Source of the DNA: Pantoea sp. IMH
GTDB taxonomy: Bacteria > Pseudomonadota > Gammaproteobacteria > Enterobacterales > Enterobacteriaceae
Assembly (NCBI RefSeq): GCF_000599885.1
Contig: NZ_JFGT01000006.1
Span: 62,001-126,000, forward strand
Length of the DNA stretch: 64,000 nt
Direction of reading: 5' to 3'
Numbering within the stretch: position 1 is the stretch's first letter; each line of letters starts with the position of its first letter. The notes below the pieces were generated by a model. The model saw only the letters and a program-made list of their open reading frames with translations, was not told where the DNA came from and made no database searches. The translations under genes and the position numbers were made by a program. Shown one piece after another: positions 7,606-17,149 of the stretch.

Positions 7606-8754
7606 ATGGCTAATCAATCAACTTCAACGCCTGAGGATGAGCAGCGTTCTCAGGCTGATACCCAGCATGACGCCCCGCCGCAAAAAGATAACGATCGCCA
7701 GGAACAACCGGAACGTAAACGGCCAGGAAAAAAGCCCTTGATCATTCTGGCTGTGGTGGTGGTGGTAATGATTCTTATCGGGCTCTGGTTCTGGCTGACG
7801 ACCCGAAATATTGAAACCACAGATGATGCTTTTACCGAAGCGAATGCGGTCACGATTGCTGCTAAAGCCTCCGGTTTTGTCACCGGGCTGCGGGTGAAAG
7901 ACAATCAGCGCGTCAAAAAGGGCGATGTGCTGGTCGTCATCGATCCCCGCGACAGCCTTGCCCAGCGTGACCAGGCGCAGGCGCAGCTCGGGCTGGCGCA
8001 GGCGCAGCTCCATCAGGCTCAGGCCTCGCTCGCGCTGGCTAAGGTGCAGTATCCCGCGCAAAAAGATCAGGCTCTTGCTCAGCAGACCCGGGCAGAAGCG
8101 AATTTGCTTAATGCCGAAGCGGACTATAAACGTCAGCGCGGCGTCGATCCGCGGGCCACCTCGCAGCGCAATATTGATGCTGCCAACGCGCAGTTACGTA
8201 GCGCGCGGGCCGAACTGGCAAGCGCGAAAGCGCAGGTGGAAGTCGCTTCGCAGATCCAGTTACAGATTCAGCAGCAGCAAACGAATGTGGAAGCCCGTCA
8301 GCGGCAGGTGGAACAGGCGCGCGCGCAGCTTAATACGGCAAATCTTAACCTCTCCTATACGCAGGTCGTGGCCCCTTACGACGGGTTTGTAACCAAACGC
8401 AATGTGCAGCCAGGCACGCTGGTTCAGGCGGGATCGGCACTGTTTTCGCTGGTTTCATCAGATGTGTGGATTATCGCCAATTTTAAAGAAACCCAGCTTG
8501 AACATATGAACCCCGGCGATAAAGTCGAGATAAGTATTGATGCCTGGCCGGAGATGAAGCTGGAAGGGCACGTTGACAGCATCCAGATGGGAACTGGCTC
8601 TCGTTTCTCCGCTTTCCCGGCGGAAAATGCCACCGGCAATTTTGTGAAAATTGTGCAGCGGGTGCCGGTAAAAATCGTGATAGATAAAGGCCTCGATCCC
8701 AAGCGGCCTCTGCCGCTGGGACTCTCAGTTGAGCCGAAGGTAACGGTAAAATGA
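7606..8754 (+). CDS. HlyD/EmrA-family periplasmic adaptor of a multidrug efflux pump
   Basis: Membrane-fusion protein of 382 residues. A charged ~43-residue cytoplasmic tail precedes one transmembrane helix (LIILAVVVVVMILIGLWFW, about residues 45-63), then a lipoyl half (ETTDDAFTEANAVTIAAKASGFV), a long Ala/Gln-rich coiled-coil hairpin (about 125-250) and a beta-barrel (APYDGFVTKRNVQPGTLV). This is the EmrA architecture. The longer frame from 7558 lacks a ribosome site; GATGAGAACT precedes the chosen ATG. First of three overlapping or abutting genes that would form a tripartite pump. No EmrR-like regulator is adjacent. EmrA proper is normally with emrB alone near mprA, so I give no symbol. 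Confidence 0.9.
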   Translation: MANQSTSTPEDEQRSQADTQHDAPPQKDNDRQEQPERKRPGKKPLIILAVVVVVMILIGLWFWLTTRNIETTDDAFTEANAVTIAAKASGFVTGLRVKDNQRVKKGDVLVVIDPRDSLAQRDQAQAQLGLAQAQLHQAQASLALAKVQYPAQKDQALAQQTRAEANLLNAEADYKRQRGVDPRATSQRNIDAANAQLRSARAELASAKAQVEVASQIQLQIQQQQTNVEARQRQVEQARAQLNTANLNLSYTQVVAPYDGFVTKRNVQPGTLVQAGSALFSLVSSDVWIIANFKETQLEHMNPGDKVEISIDAWPEMKLEGHVDSIQMGTGSRFSAFPAENATGNFVKIVQRVPVKIVIDKGLDPKRPLPLGLSVEPKVTVK

Positions 8755-10319
8755 GTCAAAGCCAGAGCTGGCAGCCGGCCAGTAACCCCTGGCTGGTGGC
8801 GATGACGGTGACGCTGGCGGTGTTTATGGAGATCCTGGACACCACCATCGTCAACGTCGCGCTGCCGCACGTGGCCGGTTCGCTCTCCTCGAGCTACGAC
8901 GAGTCCACCTGGGTTTTGACTTCCTATCTGGTGGCGAACGGCATTGTGTTGCCCATCTCAGCCTTTCTCAGCCGCGTATTTGGCCGTAAGCAGTTTTTCC
9001 TGATCTGCATCGTGATGTTTACCGTCTGCTCGTTTCTCTGCGGCATCGCTACCGAACTCTGGCAAATCATTTTATTCAGGGTGCTGCAGGGCTTTTTTGG
9101 CGGCGGTCTCCAGCCGGTTCAGCAGTCAGTGCTGCTGGACTACTTTAAGCCTGCCGATCGCGGCAAGGCGTTTGGTCTCTCTTCTATCGCGATTATTGTT
9201 GCCCCGGTGCTGGGGCCAACGCTCGGTGGCTGGATTACCGATAACTACAGCTGGCGCTGGGTATTTTTTATTAACATTCCCGTCGGTATTTTCAGCGTAC
9301 TGGCCATCTATCAGTTGCTGGAAGATCCGCCATGGGAGCGCAAGTGGGCAAAAGATAAGCTGAGCATCGACTATATCGGCATCAGCCTGATCACGCTTGG
9401 GCTGGGCTGTCTTCAGGTAATGCTGGATCGGGGTGAAGATGATGACTGGTTCAATTCCAGCTTTATCGTAACCTTTGCCATCCTGACCGCGATCGGGCTG
9501 GTTGGGGCGGTGTACTGGCTGCTCTATGCGAAAAAGCCGGTAGTCGATCTGCACTGTCTGAAAGATCGTAACTTTGCCGTCGCCAGCGTACTGATGGCAG
9601 GGATGGCCGCGATTCTTTACGGCAGTTCGGTAGTGATTCCGCAGCTGGCGCAGCAGGATTTAGGCTATACCGCCACCTGGTCAGGGCTGGTGCTTTCGCC
9701 CGGCGCGATCCTGATCGTGCTCTCTATCCCGCTGGTGCTTAAACTGATGCCGGTGGTACAAACGCGCTGGATTATCGCCTTCGGCTTTACCTGCCTGTTT
9801 GTCTCATTCCTTTATTCTGCGACGCTGACACCTGATGTCGATTTCACCACGCTGGTATTAATGCGCAGCGCGCAAACCATCGGGCTGGGCTTCCTGTTCG
9901 TCCCGCTCACCACCATCGCCTTTGTCACTATCCCGCAGCGGCTGAATGCCGATGCCTCCGCGCTTTTTACCATGTGCCGTAACGTGGCAGGATCGGTCGG
10001 CATTTCGCTCTCCACGGCGATGATTACCGAAAGGGAGCAGGTACACAGCGCGCATATGGTGCATAACATGTCGCCGCTGAATGAGCAGTTCACGCTTACC
10101 GTTGAGCGCTGGGCGCAGGCGGTCAGAGATTTCTCCACGATGGTTGGCGATCCGGTCACCCTCGCAACGGGGCAGATCTACAGAGAGATGATCGCGCAGG
10201 CGCGTATTCTCGCTTATATCGACGTCTTTATGGGGTTGAGCATCGTTGCGCTGATCCTGATTCCTTTTTGCCTACTGCTTGCGCCGATTAAGAGCGAGGG
10301 CAGTGCAGGAGCACACTGA
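8751..10319 (+). CDS. DHA2-family (EmrB-like) multidrug MFS transporter
   Basis: A 522-residue major-facilitator protein with about 14 transmembrane segments. DHA2 motif D1 appears as LDTTIVNVALPHVAG (about residues 29-43), motif A as SRVFGRKQFF, and motif C as APVLGPTLGGWI. It would drive proton-coupled efflux of hydrophobic toxicants through the preceding adaptor and the following outer-membrane factor. Its ATG overlaps the adaptor stop as ATGA, and only one base separates its stop from the next ATG. Substrate cannot be read from sequence. Confidence 0.92.
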   Translation: MSQSQSWQPASNPWLVAMTVTLAVFMEILDTTIVNVALPHVAGSLSSSYDESTWVLTSYLVANGIVLPISAFLSRVFGRKQFFLICIVMFTVCSFLCGIATELWQIILFRVLQGFFGGGLQPVQQSVLLDYFKPADRGKAFGLSSIAIIVAPVLGPTLGGWITDNYSWRWVFFINIPVGIFSVLAIYQLLEDPPWERKWAKDKLSIDYIGISLITLGLGCLQVMLDRGEDDDWFNSSFIVTFAILTAIGLVGAVYWLLYAKKPVVDLHCLKDRNFAVASVLMAGMAAILYGSSVVIPQLAQQDLGYTATWSGLVLSPGAILIVLSIPLVLKLMPVVQTRWIIAFGFTCLFVSFLYSATLTPDVDFTTLVLMRSAQTIGLGFLFVPLTTIAFVTIPQRLNADASALFTMCRNVAGSVGISLSTAMITEREQVHSAHMVHNMSPLNEQFTLTVERWAQAVRDFSTMVGDPVTLATGQIYREMIAQARILAYIDVFMGLSIVALILIPFCLLLAPIKSEGSAGAH

Positions 10320-10320
10320 C

Positions 10321-11868
10321 ATGAACGTTTCTCCTTTATTAACGCGTTCGCGATGCGGACTGATGCTGGCCGTTACGCTCGCCCTGTCGGCCTGTTCGGT
10401 CGGGCCAGACTATCAGCGATCCGTGCCGTCCACGCCTGCGGCCTTTAACGCGATGCAGTCGCAGGAAGGCTCCCGGCCTCTGGCTGCACAGACCAGCCCG
10501 GACTGGTGGCGGACATTCAACGATCCTCAGCTGAACAGCCTGATCGATCGCGCTATTGCCGGTAACTTAACCCTCCAGCAGGCGGTACTGCGTATTGCGG
10601 GATCGCGTCAGCAGCTTAACCAGGCTCGCGGCGCCTGGTTTCCGTCAGTGAACGGGAATGTGTCCGCCACCCGCCAGCAGCTGGGCGTGAAAGGCGCGCT
10701 GGAAGCGAACGGTATCTATGACCAGGTGGACAGCGTGGATCCAGAGCTGCGTTCGGCGCTGGACGGCCTCTCGCAGCCGGTCACGCTTTATCAGGGCAGT
10801 TTTGATGCCGCCTGGGAGCTGGATCTCTGGGGTAAAGTACGTCGACAGGTTGAAATGGCGGGCGCGCAGCAGCAGCAGAGCATCGAAAACCGTCACGACG
10901 CGCTGGTATCACTGGAAGCGGAAGTCGCCCGAACTTATCTGCAACTGCGCGGCGCTCAGTCAATTGTTGAGACGCTCGGTACGCAAATTGAGGTGGCACA
11001 GCAGACGCTCGAACTGACCCAGAGCAGACAACGTAATGGACTCTCTCCACAGCTCGATGTGGAGAATGCCCGCGCCCAGCTCAGTTCGCTGAAAGCACAG
11101 CTGCCGCAGTATCAGGCGCAGATACGCCAGGCGATGAACGGACTGGCCGTTCTGATCGGCAAGCCGCCGGGCGCGCTGGATGCGGAACTGACAGCCAGCC
11201 GGCCATTGCCGCCGCTGCCGGAGGTGGTGCCGGTCGGATTACCGTCCACGCTGGCCCGCCGCCGGCCCGACGTCCGGGCGGCAGAAGCTCAGCTGCATGC
11301 GGCAACGGCCAGTATCGGCGTCTCGGTTGCGCAACTTTTCCCCGATCTTTCACTGACCGGTCAGTTTGGCATGCGTAACACCGACGTCAGCTATCTGGAT
11401 AACTGGAGCAGCCACTTTTACAGCTTCGGCCCCGCGATCTCCCTTCCGCTGTTTCAGGGCGGCAGGCTGGTTTCCGGCATCAAGCTCGCCAGGGCGGAGC
11501 AGGCCAGCGCGGCGCTTAACTATCGCCAGACGGTATTAACGGCCCTGCAGGATGTGGAGAATGCGCTGATTAGCTACCGTACCGATCAGCAGCGATCGGA
11601 GGAACTAAACCGCACCGTGGAAGCAATGCAGAACGCCTTCGATCTGGCGAACGACAGCTATACCAAAGGGCTCTCTTCATTTATCGACGCGCTGGATGCG
11701 CAGCGTCAGCTGGCTCAGGCAAAGCAGCAGGCCGCCACGGCCAGCGTTCAGTGCAGTCTGGATCTGGTGGCGCTTTACAAAGCGCTGGGCGGTGGCTGGG
11801 AACCTTATCAGAGCGTGAAGCTGCCTGAATTCCCGGTTTTTGGCCCAGCGGAAAGTGCGGTTCAATAA
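10321..11868 (+). CDS. NodT-family outer-membrane efflux lipoprotein
   Basis: TolC-type outer-membrane factor of 515 residues. The signal peptide ends in a lipobox (LSAC, Cys at about residue 22) followed by SVGPDYQRS, the hallmark N-terminus of NodT-type factors. Two OEP repeats follow, with internal duplication visible as QARGAWFPSV and [15 protein letters not shown]. It immediately follows the MFS gene, so this operon encodes all three pump layers and need not borrow TolC. The longer frame starting at 10279 overlaps the MFS gene; the ATG at 10321 is the real start by lipoprotein signal. Confidence 0.92.
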   Translation: MNVSPLLTRSRCGLMLAVTLALSACSVGPDYQRSVPSTPAAFNAMQSQEGSRPLAAQTSPDWWRTFNDPQLNSLIDRAIAGNLTLQQAVLRIAGSRQQLNQARGAWFPSVNGNVSATRQQLGVKGALEANGIYDQVDSVDPELRSALDGLSQPVTLYQGSFDAAWELDLWGKVRRQVEMAGAQQQQSIENRHDALVSLEAEVARTYLQLRGAQSIVETLGTQIEVAQQTLELTQSRQRNGLSPQLDVENARAQLSSLKAQLPQYQAQIRQAMNGLAVLIGKPPGALDAELTASRPLPPLPEVVPVGLPSTLARRRPDVRAAEAQLHAATASIGVSVAQLFPDLSLTGQFGMRNTDVSYLDNWSSHFYSFGPAISLPLFQGGRLVSGIKLARAEQASAALNYRQTVLTALQDVENALISYRTDQQRSEELNRTVEAMQNAFDLANDSYTKGLSSFIDALDAQRQLAQAKQQAATASVQCSLDLVALYKALGGGWEPYQSVKLPEFPVFGPAESAVQ

Positions 11869-12171
11869 CAGTAATGCTGGCGGCTATGTCTTCAGTTAAC
11901 CGTACCGGCAGGGCAGGGCTTCTACGCCCCGCTGGTGTATAAACGTAAGCTCTGGCCTGGCAACCACAGGCTTGCAAACTGAAAAGGCTGACGTTACAAC
12001 TGGCCGCTCAACGGTGAGGAAACCCACCAGATAGCGCTCAGGAGGGTAAGCTGAAACGCCACAGAAAGAACGCGCAGTAACACACAGGGGTGGTGGTGTA
12101 TTCGCCGCCCCTTTTTTTTGGCATAATGCGCGCTGATTCACACTCCCACATCGCAAACGAAAGGCAATCCT
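11869..12171 (+). other. Structured intergenic region between efflux operon and ybiT
   Basis: A 303-bp gap dense in complementary arms: ACCGGC/GCTGGT enclosing GGGC/GCCC near 11905-11935, GTAAGC/GCTTGC near 11945-11975, CTGG/CCAG enclosing GGTG/CACC near 12000-12030, and a strong terminator at 12087-12119. I recognised no known RNA family and no convincing ORF; an 18-codon frame at 11886 lacks a ribosome site. A ybiT promoter may start at GCATAAT (about 12121-12127). It could be a long 3' UTR, an sRNA or an attenuator for ybiT. Confidence 0.45.
12087..12119 (+). terminator. Strong rho-independent terminator upstream of ybiT
   Basis: GGGGTGG pairs with CCGCCCC (one G-T pair) around an 11-nt loop and is followed by eight T. 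It ends 52 nt before the ybiT GTG. It could end the efflux-operon transcript or attenuate read-through into ybiT. Confidence 0.82.
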
Positions 12172-13764
12172 GTGCTAGTTTCCAGCAACGTCACCATGCA
12201 GTTTGGCAGTAAGCCGCTGTTCGAAAACATCTCTGTCAAATTTGGCGGCGGCAACCGCTACGGTCTGATTGGCGCTAACGGTAGCGGCAAATCCACTTTT
12301 ATGAAAATCCTGGGCGGCGATCTTGTGCCCTCAGCCGGCAACGTCTCTCTCGATCCGAACGAGCGTATCGGTAAGCTGCGCCAGGATCAGTTCGCCTTTG
12401 AGCAGTACACCGTGCTGGATACGGTCATCATGGGCCACGGCGAGCTGTGGGAAGTGAAAGAAGAACGCGACCGCATCTATGCGCTGCCTGAGATGAGCGA
12501 AGAAGATGGCTATAAAGTGGCCGATCTGGAAGTCAAGTATGGCGAAATGGATGGCTACACCGCCGAAGCCCGTGCGGGTGAGCTGCTGCTGGGCGTGGGC
12601 ATTCCGCTGGAGCAGCATTACGGCCCGATGAGTGAAGTGGCGCCGGGCTGGAAGCTGCGTGTCCTGCTGGCGCAGGCGCTCTTCTCTAACCCTGAAATTC
12701 TGCTGCTTGATGAGCCGACGAACAACCTGGACATTGATACCATTCGCTGGCTGGAGCAGGTGCTGAACGAGCGTAACAGCACCATGATTATCATCTCCCA
12801 CGACCGTCACTTCCTGAACATGGTCTGTACTCATATGGCCGATCTGGATTACGGCGAACTGCGCGTTTATCCGGGTAACTACGACGAATATATGACGGCG
12901 GCCACCCAGGCACGCGAGCGTCTGCTTTCTGATAACGCCAAGAAGAAGGCGCAGATTAACGAACTGCAATCCTTCGTCAGCCGCTTCAGCGCCAACGCCT
13001 CCAAGTCGCGTCAGGCGACCTCCCGTGCGAAGCAGATAGACAAAATCAAGCTGGAAGAGGTGAAGGCCTCCAGCCGTCAGAACCCGTTTATCCGCTTCGA
13101 GCAGGATAAAAAACTGTTCCGTAACGCGCTGGGTCTGGAAGCGCTGACCAAAGGATTTGATCAGGGACCGCTGTTTAAGAACCTCGATCTGCTGCTGGAA
13201 GTAGGCGAAAAGCTGGCTATCCTCGGGCCGAACGGTATCGGTAAAACCACGCTGCTGAAAACGCTGGTGGGCGAGCTGGAACCCGATAACGGCACGGTGA
13301 AGTGGTCCGAAAACGCGCGCATCGGCTACTATGCGCAGGATCACGCGCATGATTTTGCCAACGACCTGACGGTCTTCGACTGGATGAGCCAGTGGAAGCA
13401 GGAAGGCGATGATGAGCAGGCGGTTCGCAGTATTCTGGGCCGCCTGCTGTTCAGCCAGGACGATATCAAAAAGCCCGCCAAAGTGCTTTCTGGTGGTGAG
13501 AAAGGCCGGATGCTGTTCGGTAAATTGATGATGGAAAAACCGAACGTGCTGATCATGGATGAGCCGACCAACCACCTTGATATGGAATCGATTGAGGCGC
13601 TGAACATGGCGCTGGAGATGTATGAAGGCACGCTGATTTTCGTCTCGCACGACCGCGAATTCGTCAGCTCGCTCGCCACCCGCGTGATTGAAATGTCGCC
13701 GGGCAAGCTCAAGGACTTCACCGGCAACTACGAAGATTACCTTCGCAGCCAGGGCATCTCCTGA
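12172..13764 (+). CDS. ybiT: ABC-F family ATPase YbiT
   Basis: Soluble ABC-F protein of 530 residues with two ATPase domains and no membrane segments. Walker A motifs are GANGSGKST (about 34-42) and GPNGIGKTT; Walker B/D-loop motifs are [11 protein letters not shown] and [11 protein letters not shown]. The interdomain linker is rich in Lys/Arg ([17 protein letters not shown]), where ABC-F proteins reach the ribosomal P-site tRNA. Start codon is GTG, with GAAAGGCAATCCT upstream, giving the conserved [16 protein letters not shown] proteins act on stalled ribosomes; the exact role of YbiT is not settled. Almost identical in length to E. coli. Confidence 0.96.
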   Translation: MLVSSNVTMQFGSKPLFENISVKFGGGNRYGLIGANGSGKSTFMKILGGDLVPSAGNVSLDPNERIGKLRQDQFAFEQYTVLDTVIMGHGELWEVKEERDRIYALPEMSEEDGYKVADLEVKYGEMDGYTAEARAGELLLGVGIPLEQHYGPMSEVAPGWKLRVLLAQALFSNPEILLLDEPTNNLDIDTIRWLEQVLNERNSTMIIISHDRHFLNMVCTHMADLDYGELRVYPGNYDEYMTAATQARERLLSDNAKKKAQINELQSFVSRFSANASKSRQATSRAKQIDKIKLEEVKASSRQNPFIRFEQDKKLFRNALGLEALTKGFDQGPLFKNLDLLLEVGEKLAILGPNGIGKTTLLKTLVGELEPDNGTVKWSENARIGYYAQDHAHDFANDLTVFDWMSQWKQEGDDEQAVRSILGRLLFSQDDIKKPAKVLSGGEKGRMLFGKLMMEKPNVLIMDEPTNHLDMESIEALNMALEMYEGTLIFVSHDREFVSSLATRVIEMSPGKLKDFTGNYEDYLRSQGIS

Positions 13765-13770
13765 TGAACA

Positions 13771-13795
13771 GGGAGCGGAAACGCTCCCTTTTTTT
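13771..13795 (+). terminator. Rho-independent terminator of ybiT
   Basis: GGGAGCG-GAAA-CGCTCCC with a GNRA-like loop followed by seven T, immediately after the ybiT stop. Confidence 0.9.
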
Positions 13796-13917
13796 ATCTG
13801 TATATCTGGCTGAGAACGAACAGCGTCAGCAATGACGTGAACCATTTACCAGATAATGTCAGTCCCGTCCTTTATCAGACGTTTTCCTGAAAGAAACCCC
13901 GCTCTGTCACTGCCCGA

Positions 13918-14676
13918 TCAGGCAGACTGGCCGCAGACTTCGCAGGCCGGATCTTTGGCGACTTTCATTTCCCGGAACTGCAGGGTCATCGCGTCGTACA
14001 TCAGCAGTTTGCCCGCGCTGCTGCTGCCATAACGCGTCAATATCCGAATCGCCTCCATCGCCTGCAGCGATCCAATCACGCCCACCAGCGGTGCCATCAC
14101 GCCCGCTTCGACGCAGCTCAGCGTGCTATCACCGAAGAGCCGGCTGATACAGCGATAGCAGGGCTGCGTATCCAGCCAGGTAAAGACGCCGATCTGTCCT
14201 TCCATACGAATGGCGGCGCCGGACACCAGCGGCGTTTTATGCGTAAAGCAGAGACGATTGAGCTGTTCCCGCGTTGCCACATTATCAGTGCAGTCCAGTA
14301 CCACATCATGCCCGGCGACCAGCTCGCCCAGCGCCCGATCGTCAAGCTGCGCGTTGATGGCCTCAAGCGTGATATGCGGATTGATGGCCGCCAGCCGCTG
14401 ACGGGCAGACGCCACCTTTGCCATACCGAGCTGGGCATCGCCGTGCAGCGTCTGACGCTGTAAATTGGAGAGGGAAACCTCGTCGAAATCAACCAGGGTC
14501 AGATGGCCTGTACCGGCCGAGGCCAGGTAAGGGCTGGCGGCACAGCCGAGGCCACCGAGGCCCAGGATTAGCGCTTTCGAGGCTTTCAATTGCTCCTGGC
14601 CTTCAAAGTCAAAACCGCGCAGCACAATCTGACGGTTGTAGCGCAGCATCTCTTCGTCGCTGAGTTCCGGCAGCAT
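13918..14676 (-). CDS. moeB: Molybdopterin-synthase adenylyltransferase MoeB
   Basis: E1-like enzyme of 252 residues that adenylates the C-terminal Gly of MoaD so that it can be thiocarboxylated for molybdopterin synthesis. The Rossmann nucleotide motif is visible as LILGLGGLGCAAS (about residues 36-48), followed by the SNLQRQ segment. The structural zinc site has two CxxC pairs: CYRC (about 175) and CEVC (near the C-terminus). It begins 2 bp after the moeA stop and is co-transcribed with it, the usual moeAB order. Cytoplasmic. Confidence 0.96.
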   Translation of the reverse strand: MLPELSDEEMLRYNRQIVLRGFDFEGQEQLKASKALILGLGGLGCAASPYLASAGTGHLTLVDFDEVSLSNLQRQTLHGDAQLGMAKVASARQRLAAINPHITLEAINAQLDDRALGELVAGHDVVLDCTDNVATREQLNRLCFTHKTPLVSGAAIRMEGQIGVFTWLDTQPCYRCISRLFGDSTLSCVEAGVMAPLVGVIGSLQAMEAIRILTRYGSSSAGKLLMYDAMTLQFREMKVAKDPACEVCGQSA

Positions 14677-14678
14677 GG

Positions 14679-15911
14679 TTACCCCTCCAGCAGCGAGTTA
14701 AAGGGCTCCACCTCGACCCATTCGCCTGGTGCAACGCTGCCGCGCTCACGCTCAAGAACGATAAAACAGTTCGCCTGGCTGAAGGAGCTGAAAACATGCG
14801 ATCCCTGTGCGCCGGTACTGCGTACCTCAAGCTCTCCTCCGGCATTGCGCGACAGAATACCGCGCTGGAAATCGAGCCTGCCCGGTGACTTTTTGAGTTT
14901 TTCCGTCACTTTTACCCGCTGACGGGGAGGTAACGTCGTGCCTGGCAGTCCGGCGAGCTTCGCCAGCAGGGGCTGAACCAGCTGATAGAAGGTCAGTGCG
15001 GCGGAAACGGGATTTCCCGGCAGGCCGCAGAACCAGCTCTGACTGAGGCGGCCAAAGGCGAAAGGTTTGCCGGGTTTGATCGCCAGCTTCCAGAAGGCGA
15101 CTTCCCCCAGCGACTCCAGCATCTGTTTGGTGTAATCCGCCTCGCCAACGGAAACGCCGCCGCTGCTGATCACCACATCCGCCAGGCTGTCCGCCCGTTC
15201 AAAAGCGGCCCGCAATGCCGCAGGATCGTCGCGGATAATGCCCAGATCGATCGTTTCACAACCCAGTTTGTCGAGCATCAGCCGCACCGCGAAGCGGTTC
15301 GTGTCATAAATCTGTCCGTCTGCCAGCGGCTGGCCGACGGGCTGGAGTTCGTCGCCGGTCGAGAAGATGGCGACCTTCAGCTTGCGGCGTACCTCGACGT
15401 CGGCAATGCCGAGCGAGGCCAGCAGTGGCAGCTCCGCCGCGCCCAGGCGGATACCTGCGCTGAGCACGCCAGCGCCTTGCTGGATATCCTCACCGGGAAG
15501 CCGGATGTTCTGTCCGGCGTTCACAGCGGCAACGATACGGATTTTGTCACCCACAAGTTCCGTTTCTTCCTGCATGACAACCGCCTCTGTTCCTTCGGGA
15601 ACCGGTGCACCGGTCATAATGCGGATACAGCTACCTGCGGGCCAGTCGCCGCGATAAGGCGCACCGGCGAAAGCCTTACCGGCTATCGCCAGCGGTTCGT
15701 TGTGAAGATCGGCCAGGCGTACAGCGTACCCATCCATGGCGGAGTTGGCGAAAGGCGGCACATTCAGCGGAGAGATCACCTCTGAAGCCGTAATGCGGCC
15801 CGCCGCTGCGGTGATTGGCAGCGTTTCGGTTTCGGTTACAGGGGTAATTTGCTCCAGCATGGCTGCCAGCGCATCGTCGAGGGAGATCAGTCCCGCAGTA
15901 AAGGATTCCAT
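14679..15911 (-). CDS. moeA: Molybdopterin molybdenumtransferase MoeA
   Basis: Inserts molybdate into adenylylated molybdopterin, the last common step of Mo-cofactor synthesis. It has 410 residues (E. coli 411). Key segments are [14 protein letters not shown] near residue 45, [16 protein letters not shown], the MoCF-binding region STGDELQ...[23 protein letters not shown] and [11 protein letters not shown]. An upstream in-frame ATG at 15926 exists, but GGAGAC sits at proper distance from 15911, and the family begins MExxxGLxSLD. First gene of moeAB, divergent from iaaA. Confidence 0.96.
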   Translation of the reverse strand: MESFTAGLISLDDALAAMLEQITPVTETETLPITAAAGRITASEVISPLNVPPFANSAMDGYAVRLADLHNEPLAIAGKAFAGAPYRGDWPAGSCIRIMTGAPVPEGTEAVVMQEETELVGDKIRIVAAVNAGQNIRLPGEDIQQGAGVLSAGIRLGAAELPLLASLGIADVEVRRKLKVAIFSTGDELQPVGQPLADGQIYDTNRFAVRLMLDKLGCETIDLGIIRDDPAALRAAFERADSLADVVISSGGVSVGEADYTKQMLESLGEVAFWKLAIKPGKPFAFGRLSQSWFCGLPGNPVSAALTFYQLVQPLLAKLAGLPGTTLPPRQRVKVTEKLKKSPGRLDFQRGILSRNAGGELEVRSTGAQGSHVFSSFSQANCFIVLERERGSVAPGEWVEVEPFNSLLEG

Positions 15912-16162
15912 AAAAGTCTCCGGCATGCCCGGATTGAGGGGCAGGCGTTAAAATCAGATGGCGCTATTATGGCGTGAATTGCCTTTGCGGTCACGAAAAC
16001 CGCCTGTGGCACGGCAATGCGTTTTCCGCCCGTAGTCAACTTGTTAACATTCTCCTTTACATCACTTTACAGCCTGCCTATAGTCAAAAACGTGTCTGAA
16101 CCGATTGAAATCATTCTAACTCAGTGTTTTTCATGCTGATTTGCCCTTCAGGATAAAAGATT

Positions 16163-17149
16163 ATGGTCAGAGCGGTTATCGCTATACACGGTGGTGCGGG
16201 CGCGATTACCCGCGCGAACATGCAGCCTGAAAAAGAGCAGCATTATATTCAGGCCCTTTCAGATATCCTGAGCCAGGGACAGGCAATTCTCGCTGCGGGC
16301 GGTAGCGCGCTGGAGGCTGTCACCGAAGCGGTACGTCTGCTCGAAGAATGCCCGCTATTCAATGCGGGAAAGGGCGCCGTTTTCACGCATCAGGAGACGC
16401 ATGAGCTTGACGCCTGCGTGATGGATGGCCGCACTCTGGAAGCGGGTGCCGTCGCGGGCGTCAGCCGTATCCGCAATCCGGTGCTGGCGGCGCTGGCGGT
16501 GCTTGAAAAAAGCCCGCATCTCCTTTTTATCGGTGAAGGCGCAGAAGCCTTTGCCGCCGCGCATAATCTTGAGCAGGTCTCTCCTGACTTCTTCTCTACC
16601 GCGGAGCGCCGTGAACAGCTTCACCGCGCGCTCAGCACCGACCAGACACTGCTCGATCATGATGGTGAAGCAAAGGTTTCTGGTGATCCGATCGACCCAG
16701 ACCATAAGTTTGGCACTGTTGGGGCCGTTGCGCTTGATCTGGCGGGTAACCTCGCGGCGGCAACCTCGACCGGCGGTATGACCAACAAACAGGCCGGGCG
16801 CGTCGGCGACTCGCCAATTATCGGGGCGGGTTGCTATGCCAATAACGCCAATGTCGCGGTCTCCTGTACCGGTACGGGAGAAGTCTTTATGCGGACGCTG
16901 GCGGCTTACGATATCGCTGCGCTGATGGAGTATGGCGGGCTGTCGTTAAAAGAGGCCAGCGAGCGCGTGATAATGGAAAAAATCCCGGTGCTGGGCGGCA
17001 GCGGGGGCGCCATTGCCGTCGATCGCGAGGGGAATGTGGCGCTGCCTTTTAACAGCGAAGGGATGTATCGCGGTTATGGCTACGTGGGTGATGCACCGAA
17101 CGTGGGGATTTATCGCGAAGATCGGGGGCGTATGGATGACAATAGCTGA
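16163..17149 (+). CDS. iaaA: Isoaspartyl peptidase / beta-aspartyl L-asparaginase precursor
   Basis: Ntn-hydrolase of 328 residues that self-cleaves before the nucleophilic Thr. The scissile site is visible as [12 protein letters not shown], with Thr at about residue 185, and [22 protein letters not shown] lies downstream as in plant-type asparaginases. It hydrolyses isoaspartyl dipeptides. The gene precedes and overlaps gsiA by 14 bp, as in E. coli where iaaA-gsiABCD is one operon, so peptide uptake and cleavage are coupled. The last residues ([11 protein letters not shown]) run into the gsiA start. Confidence 0.95.
   Translation: MVRAVIAIHGGAGAITRANMQPEKEQHYIQALSDILSQGQAILAAGGSALEAVTEAVRLLEECPLFNAGKGAVFTHQETHELDACVMDGRTLEAGAVAGVSRIRNPVLAALAVLEKSPHLLFIGEGAEAFAAAHNLEQVSPDFFSTAERREQLHRALSTDQTLLDHDGEAKVSGDPIDPDHKFGTVGAVALDLAGNLAAATSTGGMTNKQAGRVGDSPIIGAGCYANNANVAVSCTGTGEVFMRTLAAYDIAALMEYGGLSLKEASERVIMEKIPVLGGSGGAIAVDREGNVALPFNSEGMYRGYGYVGDAPNVGIYREDRGRMDDNS

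Noticed and set aside
11896-12156. 86-codon minus-strand frame upstream of ybiT
   Set aside because: Crosses the strong terminator and putative promoter; composition and lack of ribosome site argue against coding.
12331-13845. 504-codon minus-strand open frame opposite ybiT
   Set aside because: It is the complement of a highly conserved ABC-F gene; the translation has no recognisable domain and arises from codon bias.
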